Of a stretch of DNA of 64,000 nucleotides, positions 18,753 through 27,893 are shown in pieces. The stretch is from DATJPR01 sp963752915 (GTDB lineage Bacteria; Bacteroidota; Ignavibacteria; UBA10030; UBA6906): positions 1 through 64,000 of the forward strand of contig CAVVZZ010000001.1 in NCBI GenBank assembly GCA_963752915.1, read 5' to 3'. A program made the position numbers and the translations under genes. The notes beneath the pieces were generated by a model. That model saw nothing but the letters and a program-made list of their open reading frames with translations. It was not told where the DNA came from and searched no databases. Within the stretch, counting starts at the first letter, position 1. Each line of letters begins with the position of its first letter.

Positions 18753-18904
18753 CGTTGCCTCCGACCGTTGTTACATGTCCAGCGCAAGATAAGTGCCACC
18801 GCGGTCGGCCAAAATAGCACTAATCTCGAACGCTTCTCTCCGCAGAGTGTGCAGTGGAGTGGACATGGTATTCCCTCGTGTTCATGCGCATGCAGGGAGA
18901 AGTA

Positions 18905-19291
18905 TCAACGGTAGTAGAACGGCTTCCGCTGGAGGTGGTATTCGAGGCTGCGGGCTGAAGAGCTGTATTGGACCGCGACGAAAAGTGTGTCGACAATTGT
19001 AAACGTCGTATCCTTCGACACAGTATCCGGGACAGTTACGGTGAGAGAGTGCATGCCTTGGGTTACGCTGACGGGGATTATTGCCGCGAAAGCGAGGACA
19101 TACCCGGTGCTCACCGTATCCTGAAACACCCGTGCGTGGTCAATGGATACGATGACTGGGGTGTGGGCGTACCCCGATTGCAAATGAATCGCGAACGCCT
19201 GCGCCAATGGCGGCTCCGGCTCTACTGTGCCTGTATCGGCGCATCCGCAGAGCACCATCAAAATGACCGCACAACATATCGAGGTTCGCAT
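18905..19291 (-). CDS. Putative lipoprotein, 128 aa
   Basis: I use the ATG at 19291, which has GAGGA eight bases upstream and begins a lipoprotein signal (MRTSICCAVILMVL, then lipobox LCGC). The longer open frame to 19498 has no such support. The mature part is about 110 residues of beta-rich sequence in which PVIVSIDHARVF and GMHSLTVTVPDTVSKDTTF look like a PEGA-type or carbohydrate-module-like sandwich. The motifs are too weak to name a family. It probably sits in the periplasm or on the outer membrane. Confidence 0.7.
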   Translation of the reverse strand: MRTSICCAVILMVLCGCADTGTVEPEPPLAQAFAIHLQSGYAHTPVIVSIDHARVFQDTVSTGYVLAFAAIIPVSVTQGMHSLTVTVPDTVSKDTTFTIVDTLFVAVQYSSSARSLEYHLQRKPFYYR

Positions 19292-19340
19292 GGCTGTCCT
19301 CGTTGAACAAAAACATTCCACCGCCCGGACTTCATCGACC

Positions 19341-19366
19341 GCTAGTCCCTGACCACTCGTCCCTGC
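19341..19366. repeat. G-rich repeat, intergenic copy
   Basis: Read on the minus strand it is GCAGGGACGAGTGG followed by TCAGGGACTAGC. The same words occur in frame inside the T9SS domain of the next gene (22677-22706) and, more diverged, in the 958-residue gene (9492-9520). Confidence 0.6.
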
Positions 19367-19567
19367 TTTCGCATAATGTAGTTCGGGTCCTGCAGATTCG
19401 CAACAGGTGGGCCGGGGGACTCCGAGGCTTTGAGACGTGCGGATTTGAAAAACCGTTTTTCCGAATGAGAAACGGCGCATTCCATTCATCGGTTTCACCT
19501 TACGTCGTAGGTCGCACTCTCACTACGATCCTCTTCACTACGACTTGCCCTCCCGTACCATAGATGT

Positions 19568-19596
19568 TTGACTATCGAACGTTCATCGGCTATATT
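19568..19596 (+). promoter_or_regulatory. Sigma-70-type promoter for the 1057-aa gene
   Basis: TTGACT (19568-19573), 17 bases, TATATT (19591-19596). It lies inside the 5' end of the longest open frame, which supports the shorter start at 19717. Confidence 0.65.
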
Positions 19597-19716
19597 GCCC
19601 TCGTTCCCCTCTGTGCGATGAGTGCTGCAGGCAATTTGCTGTCGGCCGCTTCAGTCCTTTGGAAGAGAGGGGCGCAACGACGTCTCGCATCGCACTCATT
19701 CAAGGGACATCCCGGC

Positions 19717-22700
19717 ATGAATCTCCAGCGCCCTGCTCTCGCCTTCGCTCTATCGCTCTTCGCCCCTGCAATTCTTATCGCACAAACCAGCCCTCTCCCG
19801 GACAGCGTCAACGTGATTTCCAACGGGGGACGGGAAGAAATCATCGGCGCTCAGTCCGGCGATGTCCTGACGATTTCGAAGTACTTCAAAGCGCTGGAAT
19901 ATGCACCACACGATACCATCATCACCGTCCTGGGCTATAGGCCGGACTTTTTCACCTCGAGCGGTCTCCTCGATGGAGCAACCGGGAATTTCGACAACGA
20001 CCCGCTCCCCGAGATTGCGGGGCTGTGGATCTCCAATCAAGGAGATAGTCTGGGGCTCGGGCTGCTGAAGCCGATGGCTGCGTCGCTCTCCAACCCCTCC
20101 GCCGCACAATGGTCGCGGACAACACATATCATCCAGACCTCTCCCCAACCGTTTTTGGGCGGTCCAAAAAGTCGGCTCTTTGAATCCCGCATTGTGACCG
20201 GCAACTTCGACAGCGATTCGCTGAAGGAAATCGTCGTGGGGTATTGGGCACGCGTGGGGACGGACGACCTGCATGTCAACCTTACGCTGTATGATGTCGG
20301 CGATTCTTTGACACTGACACCCAAAGCATCCATCGCCGACTTCGCTCTCCCGGTTCCTCCAAAGGAACTTGCCACCGCCGAACAAATCTTGCAGGGTGGA
20401 TACTTCGATTTCGCCGCCGGGGATTTTGACGGTGATGGCCGGGACGAGATCCTTCTCGTCGGCCGCGTCCCCCATGCGCCGTCGGGTCGTGCAATCGTGG
20501 GATGCGTTTATTCCTACGATCCGTCCGTCCCGAAGTTTTCTCTCCGAAGCACGGATACGATCTTCGTCTCCAGCGACACCCTGTACGAAGCGAGCAACGT
20601 CCACGCGGTCGCCGGCCGCATCGCCACCACCAGCCACGACGATGCGCTTGTCCAGTTCCAGCTATCGAGTCCGGAGAATAACCTCGACACGCTCAGCATC
20701 CACATCGCAACGCTCGGCACAAAGGGCGGACTTGATACCCTGGTGACCTATCAGGAATTCTGCGCCTACAAGAATGTCGAAAATATTTGGATGTTGGAGT
20801 ATCCTTCACCCTCCGTCTTAGACATCGACGGCGACGGTTTGCTGGAAATCAATTGTTCAATCCTTGCCGGCAAGTTCGACAAGCTCTATCGTGTCCGGAG
20901 CGACCACACCTGCTCCGTCGTCATGGCATTTGATGCAAGCCTGACCTCGCTCGTGAGCGCAATGGGGGATTTCCGCGCGGATTCAACGGGAGCCGAGGCG
21001 ATTGCGTCGGGAGACTATCATTCCGGTTACTCTGCTTCCGTCTATGCCCTGGAACCGGCGGGCGGCGGCGTGACGTTGGGCCCGCTTCGTGGAACGGGCA
21101 CCCTTCCCCGGATTCTGGCCCACGCCGATCTCGACGGCGACCTCCGCCTCGGCAACCCAAAGAAATTTCACCTCACGCAGATTCTTCAACCGCTGATTAT
21201 TCTCAACGCGCCGCCGATTCATTTCGACGCGTTCAATGATTCGTCGTTCGACGTTGCGAATTGCTACCCGAATAACGGAAAGTTCACCGCTTCCTACACG
21301 ACCATATCCGAAGACACCAAGGCCGTCGACGTGAAGATCAACAACGACTGGGGATACTCGTTTAAGGCGACTCTGGGATACGACTTCTGGGGGGTCAAGG
21401 TCAGCGCCCATTTTTCCGAGACCGTCGGGGAGAAGTTTTCAAAGTCGTCGGGCTCTTCGACATCGATTTCTATCACGGAGACGGCCGAGGCGCTCGTGGA
21501 CGACAAGATTTACGCGACCGTGCTCGACTACGATCTTTGGGAATACCCCATTCTGATGAATGGCACCCACGACGGAGATTTCCTTGTCGTAGAACCGAAG
21601 CTGGTCGAGAACCGCTGGTTTCCGAGCAAGAGCTGGAGCGGCTATTCGTACATCCCGAACCACGAAGTCGGCAATATTCTTTCATACAAAGAATACGCGT
21701 CGATCTCTGACAACCCCGCCGTGGGGGGAGCCGTCAAATGGCTGACTTCCGATCGGAAAGGTCTGGACAACAATTCGTCGTACGACTGGTCCCTGAAGTT
21801 TACGGATTTCTCAAGTCAGGGAGCGGAAACATCATTTGAGACTTCCGATGAATGGGGTGCGTCCGTCGATGCCTGGGGGAGCGGGATCGAGCTCAACGGG
21901 CATTACAACCATGGAGTCATCAACACGCAGAGGACCGATGTCTCGAGCGGCCTGTCGATTTCCGTTCACCTGGATGCGCTCGACTACAGCGTCGGAGAGG
22001 TGGGATATAACGTTCTCCCGTATGCCTACTGGGGAACCAACGGAGCATTGGTGGTCGACTACGCAGTCCAGCCGGAAGTTGCCGCGCCCGGTGGCACACC
22101 GACCTGGTGGCAGGTCCGATACGGGAGCAAATCGGATCCGGCATTCATCCTCCCCTGGCGCCTGGATCCGGAAAAAGGTTTTCCGCTGGAAGACCCGGAG
22201 AAGCGACGACAGACGAAAGATATTATCGTTACTCCGACGAATGCCCTTCCGGGGGCGACGGTCACAATCCGCGCCTTTGTGCACAATTTCAGTCTGGTCC
22301 CCACGCCGCAACCGGTGGGAGTCCGGTTTTATATCGGCAATCCTGACAGTGGTGGAGTGTTGATCGCCGATCCGCACAGCACCACCGAGGTCTACACCCA
22401 TCTTGCCATCCCGGCGCGCGGATATGACACCGTGAGCATGTCCTGGGTCCTTCCTTCCACGATCGGGTCCTTCGGACGGATCTACGGAGTGCTTGACGGC
22501 GGCGGACTAATTAACGAAGTGCATTTGGACAACAACGTCGGATGGAACATTTTCACGACAGCAAGCGGGACAAACGGTGTCAAGAGTACAGCAGCGCTCG
22601 ACCCACAGGAGTACCGCCTGGAGCAGAATTATCCCAATCCGTTTAATCCCCGCACGATCATTCAATACACTATCGCAGGGACGAGGGGACAGGGGTCAGG

Positions 22701-22890
22701 GGTCAGCGAAGTGCGCATTGGGGTGTATGATGTTCTCGGAAGACAGGTGGCGGAGCTTGTCAACGCACGCCAATCGCCGGGAACGTATCGGACGACGTTC
22801 GACGGCACCAGATTGGCAAGCGGGGTCTACTTCTGCAAATTGCAGGCGGGGTCGTTTGTGGTGGTGCGCAAGCTTTGTCTTCTGCGGTAG
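19717..22890 (+). CDS. Large secreted protein: FG-GAP propeller, unknown domain, CARDB-like domain and T9SS sorting domain, 1057 aa
   Basis: The ATG at 19717 begins a signal peptide (cleavage near ILIAQ) and lies downstream of a strong promoter, so the extended frame from 19564 is rejected. Residues of about 60-470 carry FG-GAP/VCBS-type calcium-binding phrases (NFDSDSLKEIVVG, DFDGDGRDEILLVG, DIDGDGLLEINC). Residues of about 520-780 form a region I do not recognise, with a Ser/Gly/Thr-rich stretch KSSGSSTSISITETAE and many aromatic residues. Residues of about 830-930 look like a CARDB/Ig-type sandwich (ITPTNALPGATVTIRAFVHN). The end is a T9SS type A domain (LEQNYPNPFNPRT) with seven extra residues from a G-rich repeat. 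Confidence 0.85.
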   Translation: MNLQRPALAFALSLFAPAILIAQTSPLPDSVNVISNGGREEIIGAQSGDVLTISKYFKALEYAPHDTIITVLGYRPDFFTSSGLLDGATGNFDNDPLPEIAGLWISNQGDSLGLGLLKPMAASLSNPSAAQWSRTTHIIQTSPQPFLGGPKSRLFESRIVTGNFDSDSLKEIVVGYWARVGTDDLHVNLTLYDVGDSLTLTPKASIADFALPVPPKELATAEQILQGGYFDFAAGDFDGDGRDEILLVGRVPHAPSGRAIVGCVYSYDPSVPKFSLRSTDTIFVSSDTLYEASNVHAVAGRIATTSHDDALVQFQLSSPENNLDTLSIHIATLGTKGGLDTLVTYQEFCAYKNVENIWMLEYPSPSVLDIDGDGLLEINCSILAGKFDKLYRVRSDHTCSVVMAFDASLTSLVSAMGDFRADSTGAEAIASGDYHSGYSASVYALEPAGGGVTLGPLRGTGTLPRILAHADLDGDLRLGNPKKFHLTQILQPLIILNAPPIHFDAFNDSSFDVANCYPNNGKFTASYTTISEDTKAVDVKINNDWGYSFKATLGYDFWGVKVSAHFSETVGEKFSKSSGSSTSISITETAEALVDDKIYATVLDYDLWEYPILMNGTHDGDFLVVEPKLVENRWFPSKSWSGYSYIPNHEVGNILSYKEYASISDNPAVGGAVKWLTSDRKGLDNNSSYDWSLKFTDFSSQGAETSFETSDEWGASVDAWGSGIELNGHYNHGVINTQRTDVSSGLSISVHLDALDYSVGEVGYNVLPYAYWGTNGALVVDYAVQPEVAAPGGTPTWWQVRYGSKSDPAFILPWRLDPEKGFPLEDPEKRRQTKDIIVTPTNALPGATVTIRAFVHNFSLVPTPQPVGVRFYIGNPDSGGVLIADPHSTTEVYTHLAIPARGYDTVSMSWVLPSTIGSFGRIYGVLDGGGLINEVHLDNNVGWNIFTTASGTNGVKSTAALDPQEYRLEQNYPNPFNPRTIIQYTIAGTRGQGSGVSEVRIGVYDVLGRQVAELVNARQSPGTYRTTFDGTRLASGVYFCKLQAGSFVVVRKLCLLR

Positions 22891-22964
22891 CGACCGAGGG
22901 TTGCAGGGATCTCAAAACGTGGTTGCCTGGGCTACCATGGTTTCTTCTTGAGACCTTGGGAAAC

Positions 22965-22990
22965 AAAAAAGCGGCGCCAGATTCGCGCCG
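22965..22990 (-). terminator. Rho-independent terminator of the ATP synthase operon
   Basis: On the minus strand CGGCGC-GAATCTG-GCGCCG is followed by CTTTTTT. It lies 50 bases past the atpG stop. On the plus strand the same hairpin is followed by ATTTCTT and may also stop transcription of the convergent T9SS gene. Confidence 0.75.
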
Positions 22991-23040
22991 ATTTCTTCCT
23001 ACTTCCTACTGCCTACGTCATACTCCTAGCCGGAATCCAG

Positions 23041-23925
23041 CTAGCCGTTCTCCAGCGCCTCCGCCCCACCGACAATCTCCAGCAACTCTTTCGTGATCGA
23101 CGCCTGTCGAGCCTTGTTGTATTGCAGCTGTAACGTGCTAATCAGCTCATTGGCATTTTCCGTCGCGTTGTCCATCGCCGTCATGCGAGCGCCTTCCTGG
23201 GCGGCGTTCGACTCGAGCAGGACACGCCAAATGCGGAAATCGAGGAAGCGAGGGATCAACGCGCTCAGGATGGAATGCACGTCGGGCTCGTAGATATACT
23301 CCGGTGGCCTGCTCTTTGTCCCTTCCTGCGGCTTTTCCGCACGCAATGGAAGAATTTGATCCACGACGATCTTCTGCTGTGCGGCATTCTTGAATTCGTT
23401 GTAGATCACCTCTACGATGTCCGTCTCCCCCTTCCGAAACATCTCCACCACGAGTCCGGTAACATTCTGCGCCGTTCGAAACTCAAGCCGCCCGAACGCG
23501 CCGGGATACGCTTGCGCAATGGGATAACCGTGCTTCTTAAAAAAATCGTTCCCCTTTTTCCCGACACACACAAGGCGAAGCTTTCCGCGGTTGTGGTATG
23601 ACGCATACTCGCCCGCAATGCGCGCCTGCGCCGTCTTGATGATGTTCGTGTTGAACGCGCCGCAGAGGCCGCGGTCGGAGGTGACGATGACCAGCGTGAC
23701 CTTCTCCACCGGCCGCGCGACAAGCAGCATGTCCGCCTCGGGACCGACGACGGACGCAAGATGGCCGAAGAGTCCCTGCATCGCCGCGGCATATGGCCGC
23801 GCAGTAATGACGGCCGTCTGCGCACGCCGCAGCTTCGCGGCTGCGACCATCTTCATCGCACGCGTGATCTTCTGTGTCTTCTTGACGCCGGTGATGCGCC
23901 CGCGGACTTCGCGGAGTGTTGGCAT
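23041..23925 (-). CDS. atpG: F1Fo ATP synthase subunit gamma
   Basis: Gamma forms the rotating shaft inside the alpha3beta3 head of F1. The N-terminal helix with REVRGRITGVKKTQKITRAMKMVAAAKLRRAQ and the C-terminal helix with RMTAMDNATENANELI..LQLQYNKARQASITKELLEIVGGAEAL are both intact and diagnostic. At 294 residues it is a normal length. It is last in the operon, 28 bases after atpA, and a terminator follows. No frameshift or odd codon use is visible. Confidence 0.98.
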   Translation of the reverse strand: MPTLREVRGRITGVKKTQKITRAMKMVAAAKLRRAQTAVITARPYAAAMQGLFGHLASVVGPEADMLLVARPVEKVTLVIVTSDRGLCGAFNTNIIKTAQARIAGEYASYHNRGKLRLVCVGKKGNDFFKKHGYPIAQAYPGAFGRLEFRTAQNVTGLVVEMFRKGETDIVEVIYNEFKNAAQQKIVVDQILPLRAEKPQEGTKSRPPEYIYEPDVHSILSALIPRFLDFRIWRVLLESNAAQEGARMTAMDNATENANELISTLQLQYNKARQASITKELLEIVGGAEALENG

Positions 23926-23953
23926 GGCTGCTCAGTCGGAATAGTTCAACGCA

Positions 23954-25525
23954 TCACGATGCTGCAACAGGTGCTGCAAACGAGGCGGCAAAGGTTGTTT
24001 TGAACGTCTCGATAATGCTCTTCAGCGTCGCCGTTGTCTGATCGCTGAGATCCTTCGCTTCGGCGATGGTCTGAAAGATCTCCGGGTGCTTGAGTTCCAC
24101 GTACTCGAGAAACTCGCGTTCGAACCGCTGGATGTGCTCGATCGGGATGTCGTCCAGGTACCCGTTCGTCCCCGCGAAAATGCTCACCACCTGTTTCTCC
24201 ATGGTCATCGGGACGTACTGTCCTTGCTTCAGAAGTTCGACGAGCGCGGCGCCCCGCTTGAGCTGCGCCTGTGTCGATTTGTCCAGGTCCGATCCAAACT
24301 TCGAAAACGCCTCGAGCTCGCGGTATTGCGCAAGGTCGATGCGAAGCCGCCCCGCCACTTTCCGCATGGCCTTTGTCTGCGCGCTTCCGCCAACACGGGA
24401 GACTGAGATCCCAACGTTGATCGCGGGTCGAATCCCCGCATTGAACATGTTCGGTTCAAGGTAGATCTGTCCGTCGGTGATCGAAATGACGTTGGTCGGA
24501 ATGTACGCTGAAACGTCGCTGGCCTGCGTCTCGATGACGGGGAAGGCCGTCAGACTCCCGCCGCCGAGCTCATCGCTCAGTTTCGAAGCCCGTTCGAGCA
24601 GGCGCGAATGAAGATAGAACACGTCACCAGGATACGCTTCGCGTCCCGGCGGCCGGCGCAACAGAAGTGAAATCTGCCGGTATGACTGCGCCTGCCGGGT
24701 GAGATCGTCGTACACGACGAGTGCGTGGCGTCCTTTGTCACGGAAGTATTCACCGAGCGTCGCCCCGGAGTAGGGAGAGATGTACTGCATCGGACTCGGA
24801 TCGCTCGCTGTCGCGGCGATGACCGTTGTGTAGTCCATCGCGCCTTCGGATTTGAGTTTGTCGACCACCTGTGCAACGGTGGAGCTCTTTTGCCCGATGG
24901 CGACGTAGATGCAGAAGACCGGCTTGATCCCGAGCTTCTGCGCCTCTTTCGTATGCGTGAATTTCTGATTGATGATCGCGTCGGTGGCGATCGCCGTCTT
25001 CCCGGTCTGCCGGTCGCCGATGATCAGCTCGCGCTGACCGCGTCCGATCGGGATCATGCCGTCCACGGCCTTGATGCCGGTCTGCAGCGGCTCTTTCACA
25101 GGCTGGCGCTGGATGACACCGAGCGCTTTCCGTTCAATCGGCATGTAGGTTTCGTTCTCGATCGGGCCGCGTCCGTCCAGAGGTTGTCCGAGCGCGTTGA
25201 TCACCCGTCCGAGCATCGCCTCGCCGACCGGCATCGATGCGACGCGTCCGGTCCGCTTCACGGTGTCCCCCTCCTTGATCTCGAACGATTCGCCGAACAG
25301 GATGCATCCCACATTGTCTTCTTCGAGGTTCAGGACCATGCCGAAGACTCCATGCGGGAATTCGATGAGCTCGCTCATGAGCGCCTTCGAAAGGCCGTAG
25401 ATGCGCGCCACACCGTCACCAATCTGGAGCACGGTGCCGACGTCGTACATGTCGGCTTCTTTCTCGAATCCTGCGAGCTGCTTCCGGAGGATTGCGGACA
25501 CTTCTTCTGGTCGAACGTCAGCCAT
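23954..25525 (-). CDS. atpA: F1Fo ATP synthase subunit alpha
   Basis: Alpha is the non-catalytic nucleotide-binding subunit of F1. The Walker A motif is GDRQTGKT (residues 170-177), and the family signature PAINVGISVSRVGG is present. I choose the second ATG (25525), giving 523 residues, because AAGGA sits six bases upstream of it but runs directly into the first ATG at 25531. The C-terminal tail (ATLKSIIETFKTTFAAS) is typical of the subunit. It lies between atpH and atpG, as in most bacterial operons. The partner beta gene is not nearby. Confidence 0.98.
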   Translation of the reverse strand: MADVRPEEVSAILRKQLAGFEKEADMYDVGTVLQIGDGVARIYGLSKALMSELIEFPHGVFGMVLNLEEDNVGCILFGESFEIKEGDTVKRTGRVASMPVGEAMLGRVINALGQPLDGRGPIENETYMPIERKALGVIQRQPVKEPLQTGIKAVDGMIPIGRGQRELIIGDRQTGKTAIATDAIINQKFTHTKEAQKLGIKPVFCIYVAIGQKSSTVAQVVDKLKSEGAMDYTTVIAATASDPSPMQYISPYSGATLGEYFRDKGRHALVVYDDLTRQAQSYRQISLLLRRPPGREAYPGDVFYLHSRLLERASKLSDELGGGSLTAFPVIETQASDVSAYIPTNVISITDGQIYLEPNMFNAGIRPAINVGISVSRVGGSAQTKAMRKVAGRLRIDLAQYRELEAFSKFGSDLDKSTQAQLKRGAALVELLKQGQYVPMTMEKQVVSIFAGTNGYLDDIPIEHIQRFEREFLEYVELKHPEIFQTIAEAKDLSDQTTATLKSIIETFKTTFAASFAAPVAAS

Positions 25526-25540
25526 ATGCATTCCTTGATA

Positions 25541-26098
25541 TTAAAGAGTGGAGGCCCGCACGGTTCCCGCAAACCGATCTCTCAGCCGTTCCAGCTGTCG
25601 TCGCACGCTTGCATCGAGGACGGTGTCGCCGATCTTCACAATCAGCCCTCCCCGGATCGCAGCGTCTTCCTTCATATGGAGCTTGACAGTTTTCCCGGTG
25701 CGTTTCCCGAGCTGGCGCGCGAGCGATTCTTCCTGCGACCGGTCCAGAGGAGTCACGCTCGTCACGTCGACCGTCATGATCCCGCGGAGCTCATCACGGA
25801 GGGTGAGATACTGGTCGATGACTTCCTGGAGGATGCCCTCACGGTGTTTCCGAATGAGAAGGTCAATGAATTTCGACGACACGACATTGATCTTCCCGCC
25901 GAAGAGCGCCTTCATCACCGATGCCTTCTTGACATCGGAGATCACCGGGCTGGCGAGAAGAAGACGCAGCTCCCGTGAGGAGGCGAGGATCTTTCCTATC
26001 AATGCGGCATCGGCGGCAACACTGTCCACGGACTTTTGCTCTTCGGCCACCGACATCAACGCATTGGCATAGCGCCGTGCGACGCGAGGGTTCTTCAT
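25541..26098 (-). CDS. atpH: F1Fo ATP synthase subunit delta
   Basis: Delta (OSCP-like) joins the peripheral stalk to the top of F1. The N-terminal helical domain (RRYANALMSVAEEQ) and the conserved C-terminal segment (MKEDAAIRGGLIVKIGDTVLDASVRRQLERLR) are both clear. Its 185 residues are a normal length. It starts three bases after the atpF stop, which suggests coupled translation. Confidence 0.96.
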   Translation of the reverse strand: MKNPRVARRYANALMSVAEEQKSVDSVAADAALIGKILASSRELRLLLASPVISDVKKASVMKALFGGKINVVSSKFIDLLIRKHREGILQEVIDQYLTLRDELRGIMTVDVTSVTPLDRSQEESLARQLGKRTGKTVKLHMKEDAAIRGGLIVKIGDTVLDASVRRQLERLRDRFAGTVRASTL

Positions 26099-26101
26099 GG
26101 G

Positions 26102-26590
26102 TCAGGCTTTTTCCGAGAGTTCCTGGATTGCCTTATCGACAAGCCGACGTTGCTGTGCGTTATCGAGATTCGCATCGAGGAGCTTGCCGGCAGCGGCGAT
26201 CGCCAGATCGGAGACCTCGCTGCGCAGCTGCACCAGGGCGGCGTCTTTTTCGCGGCGGATCTCGTCTTTCGCCTGGTCCACCATCTGGCGTGAGGTCATC
26301 TGCGCCTTGTCGAGAATTTCGCCCTTGAGCCGCTCACCCATGTCCCGCCCCTCACGAATAATCTTCGCGGACTGGGCTTCGGCCTCGAGGAGGACCTGCC
26401 GGTTCTCGTTCAGGATCCGTTGCGCTTCAATGCGTGCTTTCTCCGCCTCTTCCAGCGTGGAGCGGATTTTGTCTTCCCTGTCCTTCAGCGCCTGCACGAT
26501 CGGTTTCCACGCGGTCCCGCGCAGAATCAGCAGGACAATGAGGAACGTGACGACCGTCCAGACAATCAGGCCCGGATTGATCTCCAGCAT
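26102..26590 (-). CDS. atpF: F1Fo ATP synthase subunit b
   Basis: One N-terminal membrane helix (residues 8-26, LIVWTVVTFLIVLLILRG) is followed by a long charged coiled-coil of about 125 residues, the standard form of the peripheral stalk subunit. Length is 162 residues. It lies 18 bases downstream of atpE and just before atpH. Only one b-type gene is present, so the stalk is probably a homodimer. Confidence 0.95.
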   Translation of the reverse strand: MLEINPGLIVWTVVTFLIVLLILRGTAWKPIVQALKDREDKIRSTLEEAEKARIEAQRILNENRQVLLEAEAQSAKIIREGRDMGERLKGEILDKAQMTSRQMVDQAKDEIRREKDAALVQLRSEVSDLAIAAAGKLLDANLDNAQQRRLVDKAIQELSEKA

Positions 26591-26608
26591 GGGTGCTCCC
26601 CGGGATAG

Positions 26609-26836
26609 TTATCGTGTGGCCAGGATGATGCAGATCGCGAGGCCGAAGAACGTCGCCCCTTCGATCAGCGCCGCGGCGATCAGCATGCTGGTCCGCACCT
26701 GACCCGCGACTTCCGGTTGACGACCGCTCGCCTCCATCGCAGCAGCGGCAAGTTTGCCGATGCCCAGGCCGCCGCCGATGACCGTAATACCCGCACCGAT
26801 GCCTGCCGCGAGGTAACTGAGTCCTTTGGGATCCAT
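26609..26836 (-). CDS. atpE: F1Fo ATP synthase subunit c
   Basis: I start at the ATG at 26836, which has GAAGGAG seven bases upstream; the longer frame to 26902 has no ribosome site and runs back into atpB. The 75-residue protein is the usual hairpin: a Gly-rich first helix (GIGAGITVIGGGLGIG), the polar loop R40-Q41-P42 and a second helix with the ion-carrying carboxylate E59 in AALIEGATFFG. The residues around E59 do not show a clear sodium-binding pattern, so I infer proton use with moderate confidence. Confidence 0.96.
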   Translation of the reverse strand: MDPKGLSYLAAGIGAGITVIGGGLGIGKLAAAAMEASGRQPEVAGQVRTSMLIAAALIEGATFFGLAICIILATR

Positions 26837-26876
26837 GGGAATTCTCCTTCGTGTACTAGTTAGGGTTGAACTGAGA

Positions 26877-27893
26877 TCAGTGCGCGGACCCGCCCGATTC
26901 ATGCGACTCGGCCTGCATACCGAGACCCATGAACAATGACGTCAGCATCGTAAAGATGTAGGCCTGGAGGAACGCCACGAACAGCTCCAGGAACATGATG
27001 CCGACGACAAATCCGACCGGCGCGACGGCGATGACGTACGACTGGAAGATGAAAATCAATCCGATCAAAGACACAATCACGATATGGCCGCCTGTCATGT
27101 TGGCGAACAGACGGATGCAGAGCGCAAACGGTTTGGTAAACAGCCCGAGGATTTCAATCGGGATCATGATTGGCCACAACGTCCAATGGACGCCGCCGGT
27201 GAGATGTGCGAGATAGTGTCCGATCCCCTGGGCGCGGATCGCAGAAATCTGAATGACGAAGAAGGCAATGATGGCGAGGCCAGCCGTGACATTGACGTTT
27301 CCGGTCGCGGTGGACCCGTACGGGATCAATCCCAGGAGGTTCATCACGAGGATAAAAAAGAACGTTGTCAGGAGGTACGGGAGATACCGGAGTCCCGCAG
27401 CACCCATGTTCGGAATGATGATTTCGTCGCGGATGAAGATGACGAACACCTCCATCAGATTTCCGACGCCGGTTGCGACGATCTTCTTCGTGTTACGGCG
27501 GGCGGCGCGGACTGCCACGAGGATCAAAATCACCGCAGCGACCCACATGAAAACGATATGTTTGGTAAGCGAAAGATCCAGGAGAGGTGCAGCGTGCGTG
27601 TCGGCGCGGAGAGGGGCCTCCTTCTCCGTCAGCGTGTACAGTTCGGACTCCTGCAGACTCTCTCCGGAGCGATAGACGTGCATCCCGTCGCTGTCCAGCA
27701 GGATATACGGAAGGGTCAGATGCCCGCCGGGGAATTCGATCTCGTGCGCGTCCTGCGTATGATGAAGGAGCTCGGCGAAGATGTTCCCCTTCCCCTGAGA
27801 TTCCTCGGCGGTATGAGCCGCTGCGGGCGCGGCCTCCGCTGAGGACGCGCCGGTCACAGGTGCGGTCGCGGAGGTATCGTGATGCTCATTCAT
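26877..27893 (-). CDS. atpB: F1Fo ATP synthase subunit a, with long N-terminal extension
   Basis: The C-terminal 230 residues are a normal a-subunit with membrane helices and the essential arginine R261 in CIRLFANMTGGH, which forms the ion path against the c-ring. The N-terminus has about 105 extra residues: an Ala/Glu/His-rich start, then DAHEIEFPGGHLTLPYILLDSDGMHVY. Extended a-subunits with a periplasmic-type N-terminal segment are known in Bacteroidota and Chlorobi. The ATG overlaps the atpI stop (ATGA, 27890-27893), so translation is coupled. Confidence 0.95.
   Translation of the reverse strand: MNEHHDTSATAPVTGASSAEAAPAAAHTAEESQGKGNIFAELLHHTQDAHEIEFPGGHLTLPYILLDSDGMHVYRSGESLQESELYTLTEKEAPLRADTHAAPLLDLSLTKHIVFMWVAAVILILVAVRAARRNTKKIVATGVGNLMEVFVIFIRDEIIIPNMGAAGLRYLPYLLTTFFFILVMNLLGLIPYGSTATGNVNVTAGLAIIAFFVIQISAIRAQGIGHYLAHLTGGVHWTLWPIMIPIEILGLFTKPFALCIRLFANMTGGHIVIVSLIGLIFIFQSYVIAVAPVGFVVGIMFLELFVAFLQAYIFTMLTSLFMGLGMQAESHESGGSAH

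Larger units (their letters stand above)
19292..19716. other. Divergent intergenic region, 425 bases
   Basis: It separates the minus-strand lipoprotein gene from the plus-strand 1057-residue T9SS gene. It contains a G-rich repeat at 19341-19366, a cluster of CACTACGA phrases near 19515-19550, and a strong plus-strand promoter at 19568-19596. I see no gene in it. Confidence 0.6.

Noticed and set aside
24725..25978. 417-codon plus-strand frame opposite atpA and atpH
   Set aside because: It lies antisense to two certain genes and shows only reverse-complement composition.
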